In this document: positions 17,048-26,064 of the stretch, piece by piece
Layout: each line of letters opens with the position of its first letter
How positions within the stretch are numbered: the stretch's first letter is position 1
Assembly (NCBI GenBank): GCA_964555935.1
Contig: CAZKUN010000007.1
Span: 1 to 64,000, forward strand
Length of the DNA: 64,000 bases
Source: CAZKUN01 sp964555935
GTDB lineage: Bacteria > Armatimonadota > Zipacnadia > Zipacnadales > VGFC01
Direction of reading: 5' to 3'
The notes under the pieces: generated by a model
What the model was told of the DNA's origin: nothing
Databases searched by the model: none
What the model saw: only the letters and a program-made list of their open reading frames with translations
Made by a program: the position numbers and the translations under genes

Positions 17048-18697
17048 ATGCCCAGATTACTGCTCCTGTCAATCGCCCTGGTCGTGCTCGTCGCCGGCTC
17101 GTGCTACGCGCAGGACGTCCTGATCGGCGCGGCGCCCGGCATCCACGGCGTCGTGTTTCAGACCGGTGACGGCCCGCCGGTGGTGATCCAGATCGGCGCC
17201 ACGTCGTTGGGTATCGATGAGGCTCAGATCCCTGGCGTGCCGGCCGGAATCGGCGTTGACGAGGATGTGGAGGAAGGCTCCTACAACCGCGTCGAGTGGG
17301 ACAAGGGCGGCTTCCTGCGTGATGGGTTCTCCACGCGCTGGACGGGCACGGTCGGCATCGAGGCGGAGGCCGAGTACACGTTCTACGCGAGCAGCGATGA
17401 TGGCGCTCGGGTGAAGGTCGATGGCGAGACCATCATCGATGAATGGGTGCCGCGCCCCAAGGCGACGACCGAGGGGAAGGTGACGCTGTCCGCCGGCGAC
17501 CATGAGGTGATCTGCGAGTATTTCGAAGGTGGCGGCGCGGCGGTGTGCCAACTCGAGTGGAGCGCCGAGGGCCTCGACCGCGAGATCATCCCGGAGGATC
17601 GAGTATCTGCCGACGGCCAGCCCGGGTGGCGGGCCGAGTATTTCGTGGGCACGGAGCTTGAGGGCGAGCCGATCATCACCGAACAGGCCGAGACGATCGA
17701 CTACGAATGGGGCAACGCCGGTCCGATGATCAGCCCCGAAGAACCGGGCAACGTTGGCTTCGATTGGACGCGCATCTCGCCGACGGCGATCGCCGGACGC
17801 ATCAACGCGGGCCCGAACACGCAGATCGGCGTACTCGCGAGCGGGGCCGGCGCCGGCGGCGGGCAGACGGTTGACGTGAAGTTCAACGTCCACGACGCTG
17901 ACATCCCCATCCGCGAGATCGCCGGCGCGCGCTTCGGACTGCGCATCCTCGATCCCGCGACTGACTACGAGCGCAACGCCGAGGAGGGCAGCTTCTGGTG
18001 CCGGCCGACAGACACTTCGGTCGTCTTCGTCGCGGGTTTCATCCCCGTGTCATTCATGAGCGCGGACGAATGTCGGCAGGCAATCAGCGACGCCTTCGCG
18101 GCGACCGTCAAGCCGGATCTGCCGACCAGTCCCGCCGACGAGGATGGTTGGATCGCGCTCCTCGAGGACGAATCAGCCGACGGCTGGAGCTTCCGGGGGA
18201 ACAACAGTCACTGGGTTGCGGCGGATGGCGAGCTGGACAACCAGGGCCATGGCGGCTCCGACGTCCTGACCGAGTCGACATTCCTCGATTGTGACTTGCA
18301 CATCGAGTTCAAGCACCCCAAGGGCAGTAACAGCGGGGTCTACATGCAGGGGCGGTATGAGTTGCAGGTCATCGATTCGCATGGTGGCGAGCTGTGGGGA
18401 GGTTCGTGCGGCGCGATCTACCACATCGCCGATCCCGCGGTGGACGCCACGAAACCGGCGGGCGAGTGGAACTCCTTCGACATTGACTTCACCTCCGCGA
18501 CGGTTGACATGGACGGCCGGGTCGTGCCGGCTCGCATGACGGTGAAGCATAACGACATGCTGACGTACGATGACTGCGGGGTCCCGCGCGCGACGGGCGG
18601 CGAGTTGAACCGCAACTACCTCACGCCCGGTCCCGTCATGCTCCAGGGCACGCACGGTCTGGTGACTTACCGCAACATCAAGGTCCGGCCGAAGTAG
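17048..18697 (+). CDS. Exported PA14 + DUF1080 (3-keto-disaccharide hydrolase-like) protein
   Basis: A 549-aa exported protein. ATG 17048 gives a clean signal peptide ending in SCYAQD, although no strong ribosome binding site is seen. Residues about 60-215 form a PA14-like beta-barrel (TFYASSDDGARVKVDG, then AGDHEVICEYFEGGGAA), a sugar-binding module. The C-terminal 190 residues show the DUF1080 signature: GWSFRGNNSHWVAADGEL, FKHPKGSNSGVYMQGRYE, and QGTHGLVTYRNIKVRP at the end. DUF1080 proteins bind or cleave glycans, and several are characterised as 3-keto-glycoside hydrolases. It ends 20 bases inside the convergent FGGY kinase gene. Confidence 0.92.
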   Translation: MPRLLLLSIALVVLVAGSCYAQDVLIGAAPGIHGVVFQTGDGPPVVIQIGATSLGIDEAQIPGVPAGIGVDEDVEEGSYNRVEWDKGGFLRDGFSTRWTGTVGIEAEAEYTFYASSDDGARVKVDGETIIDEWVPRPKATTEGKVTLSAGDHEVICEYFEGGGAAVCQLEWSAEGLDREIIPEDRVSADGQPGWRAEYFVGTELEGEPIITEQAETIDYEWGNAGPMISPEEPGNVGFDWTRISPTAIAGRINAGPNTQIGVLASGAGAGGGQTVDVKFNVHDADIPIREIAGARFGLRILDPATDYERNAEEGSFWCRPTDTSVVFVAGFIPVSFMSADECRQAISDAFAATVKPDLPTSPADEDGWIALLEDESADGWSFRGNNSHWVAADGELDNQGHGGSDVLTESTFLDCDLHIEFKHPKGSNSGVYMQGRYELQVIDSHGGELWGGSCGAIYHIADPAVDATKPAGEWNSFDIDFTSATVDMDGRVVPARMTVKHNDMLTYDDCGVPRATGGELNRNYLTPGPVMLQGTHGLVTYRNIKVRPK

Positions 18698-20189
18698 CCG
18701 GCAGGCGCCCCCAGATCTCGGCCAGCGGGAAGAAGAGCTCTTTGTACACCTCGCCCATCCTGTTCATGCGCGCGCGGCCCTCGGGCTGAGGTTCGAGGAC
18801 CGAGGCGATCGGCAGGCTATCGGTCACCTCTTCGGTACGCTCGATTGCGCCGATGGCCTTCGCCGCCAGTAGGGCCGCGCCGTAGCTCGCGGCCTCGGTG
18901 ACCTCCGGCAGCAGAACGCGCTTGCCGGTGGCGTCGGCGACGATCTGCGCCCAGATGGGGCTCTTCGCCGCGCCGCCGATCATGCGAAGCTCTGAGATCC
19001 CGCCTATGATCTCCTCCATGACATCAACGTTCCAACTCGCCTCCAGCGCCACGCCCTCGAGTAAGCCGCGCACCATCGCGCCACGCGAGTGGCTGTTAGA
19101 CATCCCCAGGAAATGCGCGCGCGCCTGCGGCTGGCGAGCCGGCGTGATCGCTCCGTAAAGGTGCGGCAGGCACGCGATCGGGCTCGCCGCCGGGTCCGCC
19201 TCCGCGGCCTCACGCACGAGCTTGCCGTAGGCGTCCTCGTCTTCGATCAACTCGGGGCATAGGGTGTCTCGGAACCACCGCAGCAGCGCGCCACCAGGCT
19301 GAGCCCCGAGGACACACCAGCCGCCGGGGAACGCGTGGCAGTAGGATTGCATCCGCTGGCGTGGCTCGAGCGTGGGCTCGGCCGCCGACGCCAGGATTGC
19401 CCATGCCGTCCCGCATGAGAGCATCACGGTGCCGGGCGCCAGCGCGCCGCATCCGGTTGCCGCGGCGCACTGATCGTGAGCGCCGAGCGCCACGGTGACA
19501 TCGGTCGAAAGCCCCAACGCCTCCGCGGCGGCGGGTGTCAGTTGGCCGACAACCGTGCCCGATTCGCGCGTCTCGGCGAGCCGCGATTCGTCAATGCCGA
19601 CGACCTCCAGAGGCTCCGCGCCCCACCTGCGCTCCCGCACGTCGTACATGATCGAGCGCGATGCATTCGGCGCATCGAGCACTGCCGCGCCCGTCAGCCG
19701 CTCCGCCAGGAAGTCCTCCACCATGGCAAAACGCGCGGTCGCGGCGAAGATGTCTGGTTCATTCTTCCGGAGCCAGGCCACGGTCGCCAACGCATGGAAG
19801 GGCTGCGGCGACATCCCGCAGCGCTGGAACCACCACTCCGGGTCACGAAGCTCCACCAGCTCGGCGACCTCATCCACCGCCCGCGCGTCCATCCACGTCC
19901 TCGCCGGGCCAAGCGGCTTGCTCTCCGCATCGAGCGGCACCATCGTGTCGCCCTGAGTCGACAGCGCGAGCGCCGCGACAGGAGCGGGCGCCTGGGTGGT
20001 AACCTCACGCACGCACGCGATAAGCCCGGTCCACCAGTCCTCCGCGTCCTGCTCCGCCCAATCGCGGTGAGGCGTGTGGATGGGGTACTCGCCTCCTGCC
20101 TGAGCGATGACGCGGAAGCTGCTGTCGACGAGAATCGCCTTGACGGCGGTGGTGCCGATGTCGATGCCGAGGAATGTCTGATCAGCCAT
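18678..20189 (-). CDS. FGGY-family carbohydrate kinase (xylulokinase-like)
   Basis: A 503-aa two-domain sugar kinase of normal length. The N-terminal phosphate-binding motif LGIDIGTTAVK and the catalytic Asp D239 in ALGAHDQ are present, as is the C-terminal FGGY region GISELRMIGGAAKSPIW. ATG 20189 is chosen because it overlaps the stop of the upstream glycosyltransferase by 8 bases (ATGGCTGA); the longer frame has no support. The closest functional guess is xylulose, ribulose or a related ketose as substrate, phosphorylated in the cytoplasm. It is the last gene of the T-box/cimA operon. Confidence 0.92.
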   Translation of the reverse strand: MADQTFLGIDIGTTAVKAILVDSSFRVIAQAGGEYPIHTPHRDWAEQDAEDWWTGLIACVREVTTQAPAPVAALALSTQGDTMVPLDAESKPLGPARTWMDARAVDEVAELVELRDPEWWFQRCGMSPQPFHALATVAWLRKNEPDIFAATARFAMVEDFLAERLTGAAVLDAPNASRSIMYDVRERRWGAEPLEVVGIDESRLAETRESGTVVGQLTPAAAEALGLSTDVTVALGAHDQCAAATGCGALAPGTVMLSCGTAWAILASAAEPTLEPRQRMQSYCHAFPGGWCVLGAQPGGALLRWFRDTLCPELIEDEDAYGKLVREAAEADPAASPIACLPHLYGAITPARQPQARAHFLGMSNSHSRGAMVRGLLEGVALEASWNVDVMEEIIGGISELRMIGGAAKSPIWAQIVADATGKRVLLPEVTEAASYGAALLAAKAIGAIERTEEVTDSLPIASVLEPQPEGRARMNRMGEVYKELFFPLAEIWGRLPATSAGP

Positions 20190-21495
20190 CGGTCTCGAGC
20201 TCCTCGTTCGGCGGAGTCGGATCTTCCAACGACGCGGCAAGGTCCTCATAGAGCGCGACCGTCGCGTCCACCATGGTGCGGATGTCGAAACGCCGCAGCA
20301 GCTCCTCGCGGTCGGTGATCTCAGGTTCCGCCTCCGCATCCTCCTGCGGCTGCGCGACGCGGGCGAGGCCCGTCCTGTCGAGGTTGAACTCGGTCTCAGA
20401 CACTAGCGCCTCCGCCAGCGTGGCCATGTCGCCACCGGCCAGCGGGATGACCTGATCGTCGCCGATCTCATCCCCGATCGAGACGCGGTTCAGCTCGTCC
20501 CTCAGCGCCGCGGCCAGCGGCTTCGGCTCATCAGGCGGCACAAACGTCGCGACGCCGGCGTCCCCGAGCACCTCGCGCAGGCCCGGCACATCCGACACGA
20601 TGATCGACGTGCCCGCGGCCAGGCCCTCCAGCGCGACGAGGCCGAACGAGTCTTCCCGCGAGGGGACGCTCAGCACGTCGATCGCGCTGAGAATCTGGTG
20701 CACGTCGCGACGCTGGCCGAGGAAGACCGTCTGACCCGACAGGCCCAGTTCATGCGCCAGCAGCTCGAGGGAATCGCGCTCGGGGCCATCGCCGACGATC
20801 ACGAAATCGACGTTTGGGATCTCCTTGGCGACCTCGGCCGCCGCGTGGAGGAATACGTCGACGCCCTTCTCCTTCGCTAGCCGCGCCACAACGCCGACGA
20901 CGGCCGCCGACGGGTTCACGCCGATCTCCTTGCGTTTGACGCCGGGGTCGATTCGTCTCTCAAACCGCTGCGAGTCGATGCCGTTGTGGATGACGGTCCA
21001 TGGCGATTCCCGGCCTGGCGTGGTCGCCTCGACGGCTTCGCGAATTGCGTTCGTGACGGCGATTCCTCGGTCGATCTGCCCTAGCAGCCAGCGGTAGGCA
21101 TGCCGTTCGAGGAACCGTGGCTGCGCGGGGGGGGAGACGTGGGCCGTCAGCACCAGGCCTGGGCGTGGCTTCATGTCTCTCAGCGCCCAAGCGGCGGCGA
21201 GTCCCGCCATGTAGCCGTGGGCGTGGACGACCTGAGCCTCTCGGCCACTGATCAGCCTTCGGAGCTGTTTCGCCGAGCGCATGGTCTGGCGCGCGTCGAA
21301 GGCGCCCGGGATGTCGGTATCAACCCATCGCACCGATGCCCGGGTGAGCGCGACCTGGAAGTCGCGGTGCATCGGCCCGGCCACGATCGTAGGGAATCGC
21401 CTGGGGTGCATGCGCGAGGTGAGGCCCACCACGTGAGTCTCGATCCCACCGGCGCTCGGGCGGACGACCTCAACGACATTGATCGGTCCGGACAT
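20182..21495 (-). CDS. GT4-family glycosyltransferase
   Basis: A 437-aa GT-B glycosyltransferase. ATG 21495 is selected because it opens the typical strand-plus-glycine loop VVEVVRPSAGGIETHVVGL; the annotated frame could extend to 21651 but without a plausible N-terminus. The second domain has VVGVVARLAKEKGVDVF, IVGDGPERDSL and the EX7E-like motif DSFGLVALE, where Asp replaces the first Glu. The C-terminus carries an acidic extension of about 60 residues rich in Glu that is not part of the fold. The acceptor is unknown; cell-surface polysaccharide or glycolipid synthesis is likely. Confidence 0.9.
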   Translation of the reverse strand: MSGPINVVEVVRPSAGGIETHVVGLTSRMHPRRFPTIVAGPMHRDFQVALTRASVRWVDTDIPGAFDARQTMRSAKQLRRLISGREAQVVHAHGYMAGLAAAWALRDMKPRPGLVLTAHVSPPAQPRFLERHAYRWLLGQIDRGIAVTNAIREAVEATTPGRESPWTVIHNGIDSQRFERRIDPGVKRKEIGVNPSAAVVGVVARLAKEKGVDVFLHAAAEVAKEIPNVDFVIVGDGPERDSLELLAHELGLSGQTVFLGQRRDVHQILSAIDVLSVPSREDSFGLVALEGLAAGTSIIVSDVPGLREVLGDAGVATFVPPDEPKPLAAALRDELNRVSIGDEIGDDQVIPLAGGDMATLAEALVSETEFNLDRTGLARVAQPQEDAEAEPEITDREELLRRFDIRTMVDATVALYEDLAASLEDPTPPNEELETDG

Positions 21496-21566
21496 GGTGC
21501 ATTTCCCCAAGTGAAGTCGCGAGCGATTATGGCGCGTGGGGGAGAGGGCTGTCAAGCGCCAGCCTG

Positions 21567-22508
21567 CTAGGGGGCGTGCTGCCAGACTATCGCCGTGGCG
21601 AGGAACCCCCGCCTGCGCACTGGGAATTCGCGCTCCGGCTCTAGCCCACACGCCTCTGCGGCGGGACCGATCATTTCATATAGCGGCGGGTCGACGAGGA
21701 TTGCGATCCGGCCGCCAGGGCGCAGGCACCGCGCCATCTCGAACACCGAGTCGCAGACCGCTTCCCGTCGGCCGACTGAGTACGGTGGCTCCGTCACGAT
21801 GACATCGGCGCAGCGATCGGGCAGCGGAAGGTCCGTTGCGTCCCAGATGGCGGCCATGCCGCCCGTGAGGTTTCCGAGCCCGATCCGAAGGGCGTCGTCG
21901 ATGTCGCCGCAGATCACCCGCACGCCCCTGCCGAGCGCCACCGAGACGATTCCGCCGAGCCCGGCGTATGGGTCGAGCAGCACGTCGCCTGGCTTCGTGG
22001 GGGTGATGTTCACGAGGAAGCGCGCGTCACACGGGCTCAAGCGTCGCTCGCCACGACTGCCGAGGCTCTCGGCGATCTCGCCCCGGTAGATGAATCGGAA
22101 CGGCCTCGCGTGGGGGGATCCTTCGACTCTCTCCGCCTCGTCCGCCACCCATAACTCGCTGAAGTCGACCAGGTCATCTCCGACGCGCTGCGTGCCGAGC
22201 AACCACCTCTTGGCTCGCACCAGCGCCCGATCCTTGCGGCCCTTGCCCAGGCCGTGGCGCGGATCAACGCGCACGAGCGCCTGCGAATATCCCAGCCACT
22301 GAACCCGTCGCGTCAGCTCGTCTTGCAGCTCCTCCGGCAGGCTGAACTGCAACCGCATCCGCGCCGGCCACAAGTGCTCGTCCGCGATGGCCAGACCGCG
22401 CGTGACCTGGCGAAACTCCGCCTCAGCGACCTCCCACTCGATGCCGCACCCGCCTCGATGCGTGCGGAAGTACACCTGATACCGCGTCCCATCCGGTGCA
22501 ACCGCCAA
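21567..22508 (-). CDS. Trm11-like SAM-dependent RNA/DNA guanine methyltransferase
   Basis: A 313-aa protein. TTG 22508 is the start because GGGAG lies 7 bases upstream. The N-terminal half (1-150) is an uncharacterised RNA-binding-like region. The Rossmann methyltransferase starts at about 170, with motif I LLDPYAGLGG (178-187), an acidic D at strand 2 (ICGDID) and motif IV TEPPYS (239-244). Trm11/TrmG10 enzymes, which methylate guanosine 10 N2 in tRNA, have this layout with D/N-P-P-Y at motif IV; here the first residue is Glu. The gene sits 20 bases downstream of cimA. Substrate not certain. Confidence 0.82.
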   Translation of the reverse strand: MAVAPDGTRYQVYFRTHRGGCGIEWEVAEAEFRQVTRGLAIADEHLWPARMRLQFSLPEELQDELTRRVQWLGYSQALVRVDPRHGLGKGRKDRALVRAKRWLLGTQRVGDDLVDFSELWVADEAERVEGSPHARPFRFIYRGEIAESLGSRGERRLSPCDARFLVNITPTKPGDVLLDPYAGLGGIVSVALGRGVRVICGDIDDALRIGLGNLTGGMAAIWDATDLPLPDRCADVIVTEPPYSVGRREAVCDSVFEMARCLRPGGRIAILVDPPLYEMIGPAAEACGLEPEREFPVRRRGFLATAIVWQHAP

Positions 22509-22528
22509 GGCCCGCTCCCTATCTCTAC

Positions 22529-24112
22529 CTACGCCGATCCGTTCGCGATCAATAGGCCGTAGTGATAGCTATCTGTCAGCGCCTGCCAGGACGCCCAGAT
22601 GATGTTTTCGTGCGCGCCAACGGTCATCCAGTGCTCGGTGCCGTTGGTCGACGTGATGGTGACTCTTACCTTCGACGCTGTGCCCTGCTTGCCACTGACA
22701 ACGCGGACCTTGAAGTCCGTCAGTCGCAGGTCCGCCAGCCCTGGGAATCGGTCGCCGATCGCCTGGCGCACGGCGCTGTCGAGCGCGTGAACCGGGCCGT
22801 CGCCGTCCGCAACGCCGCTGACTTGATCGCCATTGATCTTAAGCTGGAGCGCCGCCTCGGAGAAGACCTCCTCAGCGTCGCGCGCCGTCTCTTTCACTAG
22901 CACCGTCAGCCGGTTCACGTTGAACAGCTTCGACCGGCCCTCGACGACCTCGCGAGCGAGCAGCTCAAAACTCGCCTCCGCCGTCTCAAACTCAAAGCCC
23001 TCGTGCTCGAGTTCCTTCACCCGCGCCAGGATCTCCCTGACCTCCGGCGATTTCTTCGTCATGTCGGGATAGAGGTGCTTGATCTTCTCAACGATCGCCG
23101 CGGCTCCCGCCTGGTCTGACAGAATCAGCCGCCGCTCGCCGCCGACCGACGCCGGCGGGACATGCTCAAACGACTCCGCGATCTTGGAGATCCCGTCCTG
23201 GTGCATTCCTGCTTTGTGCGCGAAGGCCGATTCGCCCACATACGGCTGGCGCGCGTCGTGGTCGCGCATGGCGATCTCCGCCACCATCCGCGATGTGCTC
23301 GCCATCCGGTGCAGCCCATCCTCGGCCACCAGGCACTCGTGCCCCATCTTGAGCGCCAGGTTCGGCACCACGACGCACAGGTCCGCGTTGCCGCAACGCT
23401 CGCCGTAGCCGTTGATGGTGCCCTGGACCTGAACGCAGCCCGCTTGAACCGCCGCCAGACTGCTGGCGACCGCGCAGCCCGAATCGTTGTGCGTGTGGAT
23501 GCCCATCGGCACGTCGACGGCCTCAAGCGACTGGTGGGTCGCCTCGACGATTTCGTCCAACATCCGGCCGCCGTTGGTGTCGCAGAGGATGATCCGTTCT
23601 GCTCCGCCCCGCTGCGCCGCGCGCAGCGTCTCAAGGGCATATTCCGCGTCGGATCGCCAGCCATCGAAGAAATGCTCCGCGTCGTAGAAGACCTGCCGAC
23701 CGCTAGCCTTAAGGAACGCGACCGAATCCTCGATCATCATCAGGTTCTCATCACGGCTGCATCGCAGAACGTGCTCGACATGCAGGTCCCACGACTTGCC
23801 GAAGATTGTGATGACGGGCGCGTCGCTGCTGATGAGGGCCGCTAGTTGCGGATCGTCGGCCGCCTCGACGCCCGCCCGGCGCGTGCTGCCAAACGCCGCG
23901 AGCTTCACGTGCTTCAGATCGAGTTCGCGCGCCACCGCGAAGAACTCCGTGTCTCGCGGGCTGCTCGGATTCGGCCAGCCGCCCTCGACGTAGTCGACGC
24001 CAAGTTCGTCCAGCAACTGGGTAATCCGGCGCTTGTCCTCAACGCTGAAACTGATGCCCTCGCCCTGGGCGCCGTCTCTTAGGGTCGTGTCGTAGACTTC
24101 GATTCTGCTCAT
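22529..24112 (-). CDS. cimA: Citramalate synthase
   Basis: A 527-aa enzyme that condenses pyruvate and acetyl-CoA to (R)-citramalate, the first step of the threonine-independent isoleucine route. The HMGL-like barrel has TTLRDGAQGEG (R12, D13, Q16) and the metal-binding HTH at 206-208 in MGIHTHNDSG. The C-terminal LeuA-type allosteric dimer domain occupies about 400-525. Length and the opening MSRIEVYDTT fit the CimA (TIGR00977) branch better than 2-isopropylmalate synthase. The frame could extend to 24160, but that would enter the terminator of the upstream T-box leader. Regulation by an Ile-type T-box fits the assigned pathway. Confidence 0.95.
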   Translation of the reverse strand: MSRIEVYDTTLRDGAQGEGISFSVEDKRRITQLLDELGVDYVEGGWPNPSSPRDTEFFAVARELDLKHVKLAAFGSTRRAGVEAADDPQLAALISSDAPVITIFGKSWDLHVEHVLRCSRDENLMMIEDSVAFLKASGRQVFYDAEHFFDGWRSDAEYALETLRAAQRGGAERIILCDTNGGRMLDEIVEATHQSLEAVDVPMGIHTHNDSGCAVASSLAAVQAGCVQVQGTINGYGERCGNADLCVVVPNLALKMGHECLVAEDGLHRMASTSRMVAEIAMRDHDARQPYVGESAFAHKAGMHQDGISKIAESFEHVPPASVGGERRLILSDQAGAAAIVEKIKHLYPDMTKKSPEVREILARVKELEHEGFEFETAEASFELLAREVVEGRSKLFNVNRLTVLVKETARDAEEVFSEAALQLKINGDQVSGVADGDGPVHALDSAVRQAIGDRFPGLADLRLTDFKVRVVSGKQGTASKVRVTITSTNGTEHWMTVGAHENIIWASWQALTDSYHYGLLIANGSA

Positions 24113-24158
24113 GGATTCGTCTCGCTTACGCGTCGGTGACGCCGGACCAACGGGCAAC

Positions 24159-24194
24159 AAAAAAGCAGCTCATCTCTTCTCAGAGACGAGCCGC
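24159..24194 (-). terminator. Intrinsic terminator of the cimA T-box
   Basis: Stem GCGGCTCGTCTCT (24194-24182) pairs with AGAGATGAGCTGC (24177-24165) around a GAGA loop, all 13 positions pairing with two G-U wobbles. Six T residues follow at 24164-24159. It is mutually exclusive with the antiterminator formed by the T-box core just upstream. Confidence 0.92.
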
Positions 24195-24460
24195 TTGGTG
24201 CGAGGCCCGCGGTACCACTCTGTTTGGCCCGGCGCGTCTGGGCCCACTTGCTCCGCACGGGAGAGACAGCTCTCCGACACGGCCCTCGGGATAACGGTCG
24301 AGGATCCGGCGGAGCCTACTGAAGCCAGTAGCTGGTTCGGTCCGCGGCTCAGGGGTGATATCGGCGAGCGGCCTATCCTGCCGGGATCTCAGCGCCCCCG
24401 GCTCTCTGTAAGGGCCTTCCGCTCCGACACGCCCCATCTCAGCCAATGCGTTCGATTGTA
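24159..24460 (-). promoter_or_regulatory. T-box riboswitch leader (Ile specifier) controlling cimA
   Basis: The minus strand upstream of cimA carries a complete T-box. The stem I block has CAGAGAGCCGGGGGCGCTGAG, broken here as CAGAGAGCCG then GGGGCGCTGAG (about 24405-24386). The specifier loop region reads GAT ATC ACC, with ATC (Ile) at 24359-24357, followed by CTGAGC. The T-box core AGAGTGGTACCGCGGG is at 24221-24206. The UGGU bulge would pair with an ACCA tRNA end. An intrinsic terminator follows. Charged tRNA-Ile should favour termination; uncharged tRNA-Ile should favour antitermination and cimA expression. Assignment rests on consensus elements seen by eye, not a covariance search. Confidence 0.92.
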
Positions 24461-24466
24461 GAGTTG

Positions 24467-24495
24467 CTTATACCACAATACCCCTCGTCGGGCAA
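24467..24495 (-). promoter_or_regulatory. Sigma70-type promoter of the cimA leader
   Basis: The -35 element TTGCCC (24495-24490) is separated by exactly 17 bases from the -10 element TATAAG (24472-24467), placing the transcription start near 24460, just before the T-box stem I. The region 24113-24591 is the only gene-free stretch above 300 bases in the window. The leader fills most of it; the part beyond the promoter (24496-24591) holds only the start region of the divergent exported protein. Confidence 0.75.
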
Positions 24496-24591
24496 GGGGA
24501 GCCCCTCGCCGCGCGGAGGTCAATCCGGCTGCCGACGCGAAGCCCGACGCACAGCCGAAGCCCTCGACCGCGGTCCATGGAGGCGTCCCTG

Positions 24592-25998
24592 ATGCTACCT
24601 ATCGTGACGATGCTTGTCTGCCTTCTGTTAGCCATCACTGCTGTGGCGGGCGCTGAGCCGCCTAGTGCCGTAGTGGAGGTCGAGGAAGATGTCTACACCT
24701 ACGAGCCAGCCGACAACGGCGCCGGGCCGCTGTGGTGCCATGGCTCGACGTGCCTCGTGAGGATCGGCGACCGCGTGCTGGCTTCCGGTCTTGAGACCAT
24801 CGAGGGCATGAAGCCGATGAACAACGTCCGCTGGACGCTCTGGACGCGCGATGCCGACCGGTGGCGTTTGGTCCGCACGGATGAGGCGAACCGCACGCGG
24901 GAGCCCGCGCCGATGGCGACCTATGAAGGCGGGCCCGCGTTCCTGTCGGTCAACCCGACCCTCGCCACGCCGGGCGAGTACGGCGGCCCGGCCGTTCCCC
25001 AGATTCTCCAACTCGACGTCGCCGACCCCGATGCCGAGGCGGTAACCCTCCTCCCGACATGGGATGGCGAGCCGGCGTTTACCGAGCACTCATACCGCAG
25101 CTTCGTGGCCGATGGACCGGGCCGCGAGTTGGCGCTCTTCCAGAACATCGGCTACAACCACGTGGAATGGGCGTTCCGCGATAGCGCCGGCGAGTGGTCC
25201 GCGCAGGGGAAGCTCGAGTGGCCATTCGGCGCGGAATACGACAAGCCCCAGCCGATCCGGGTCTGCTACCCGACTGTCGCGATGAAGGACCGCGCCGTCC
25301 ACTTCTGCGGTGTCAGCGACATCATCGAGCCGTATGACAGATGGCGCGAATACAAGGAAGAACTCACCGGGCGCAAGTGGGACTACGATTTCCGCCGGCT
25401 GTTCTACGTTCAATCGGCCGATATCTCCACCGGCGAATTCGGCGAGTGGGTTGAGGTCTCCAGCCGCGACAGCACCTGCGGCTGGATCATGCCTTGCGAC
25501 CTCTGGATCGCGCCGGATGGCGCGGCGCACATCATCTGGAACGAGCGAGCGCTTGATGAGCGGCTCAAGGAGGAGTTCTTCCCCGAGGAGAAGCAGCGCC
25601 ACCAGCTCAACTACGCGGTGGTCCGCGAAGGCAAGGTAGTGATGAAGCGTACGCTGCAAGAGGGTGGCGACGGCTTGCCGCCGGAGACGCCGGGGCGCGG
25701 GCGATTCCACGTCACGCCCGACGGTCGCTTGCTCGTCTTCTACCACATGAGTGGATCGAGGCCCGACGGCGCCGGGTTCGCGGAGAATCGCTTGCTGGAG
25801 ATCTACCCGGACGGCACGATCAGTTCGCCGACAGTGGTCGATCTAGGCAATCCGTTCACCTCCTTCTTCACCGCCACCCCACGGGCTGGTTCCGCGCCGT
25901 CGGACGTCCTGGATGTGTTTGGTGAGTGCGCCAACACCCAGCGGACGCTGCGCTACGCGCGGATCCGGATTGAGCCCGCGGGCACGGACGGCAGGTAG
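24592..25998 (+). CDS. Exported beta-propeller-like (BNR/sialidase-fold) protein
   Basis: A 468-aa exported protein. An ATG at 24577 exists, but GGAGG at 24579-24583 overlaps it and correctly serves ATG 24592, which opens a signal peptide ending in AVAGA. The mature protein is Trp- and Asp-rich, with repeated short strand-turn motifs such as LWTRDADRWRL, DSAGEWSAQG, LWIAPDGAAHIIW and FHVTPDGRLLVFYH. These resemble the Asp-box blades of sialidase-type propellers. No catalytic set could be assigned. The likely role is extracellular glycan binding or hydrolysis. It is followed after 66 bases by the orphan GspE-like gene. Confidence 0.75.
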   Translation: MLPIVTMLVCLLLAITAVAGAEPPSAVVEVEEDVYTYEPADNGAGPLWCHGSTCLVRIGDRVLASGLETIEGMKPMNNVRWTLWTRDADRWRLVRTDEANRTREPAPMATYEGGPAFLSVNPTLATPGEYGGPAVPQILQLDVADPDAEAVTLLPTWDGEPAFTEHSYRSFVADGPGRELALFQNIGYNHVEWAFRDSAGEWSAQGKLEWPFGAEYDKPQPIRVCYPTVAMKDRAVHFCGVSDIIEPYDRWREYKEELTGRKWDYDFRRLFYVQSADISTGEFGEWVEVSSRDSTCGWIMPCDLWIAPDGAAHIIWNERALDERLKEEFFPEEKQRHQLNYAVVREGKVVMKRTLQEGGDGLPPETPGRGRFHVTPDGRLLVFYHMSGSRPDGAGFAENRLLEIYPDGTISSPTVVDLGNPFTSFFTATPRAGSAPSDVLDVFGECANTQRTLRYARIRIEPAGTDGR

Positions 25999-26064
25999 GT
26001 CCCTCGCATCCCGAGGGCGAAGCTCGTCCACGTCGGATGCCATAGGAAAGCGAGCACAGACGCC

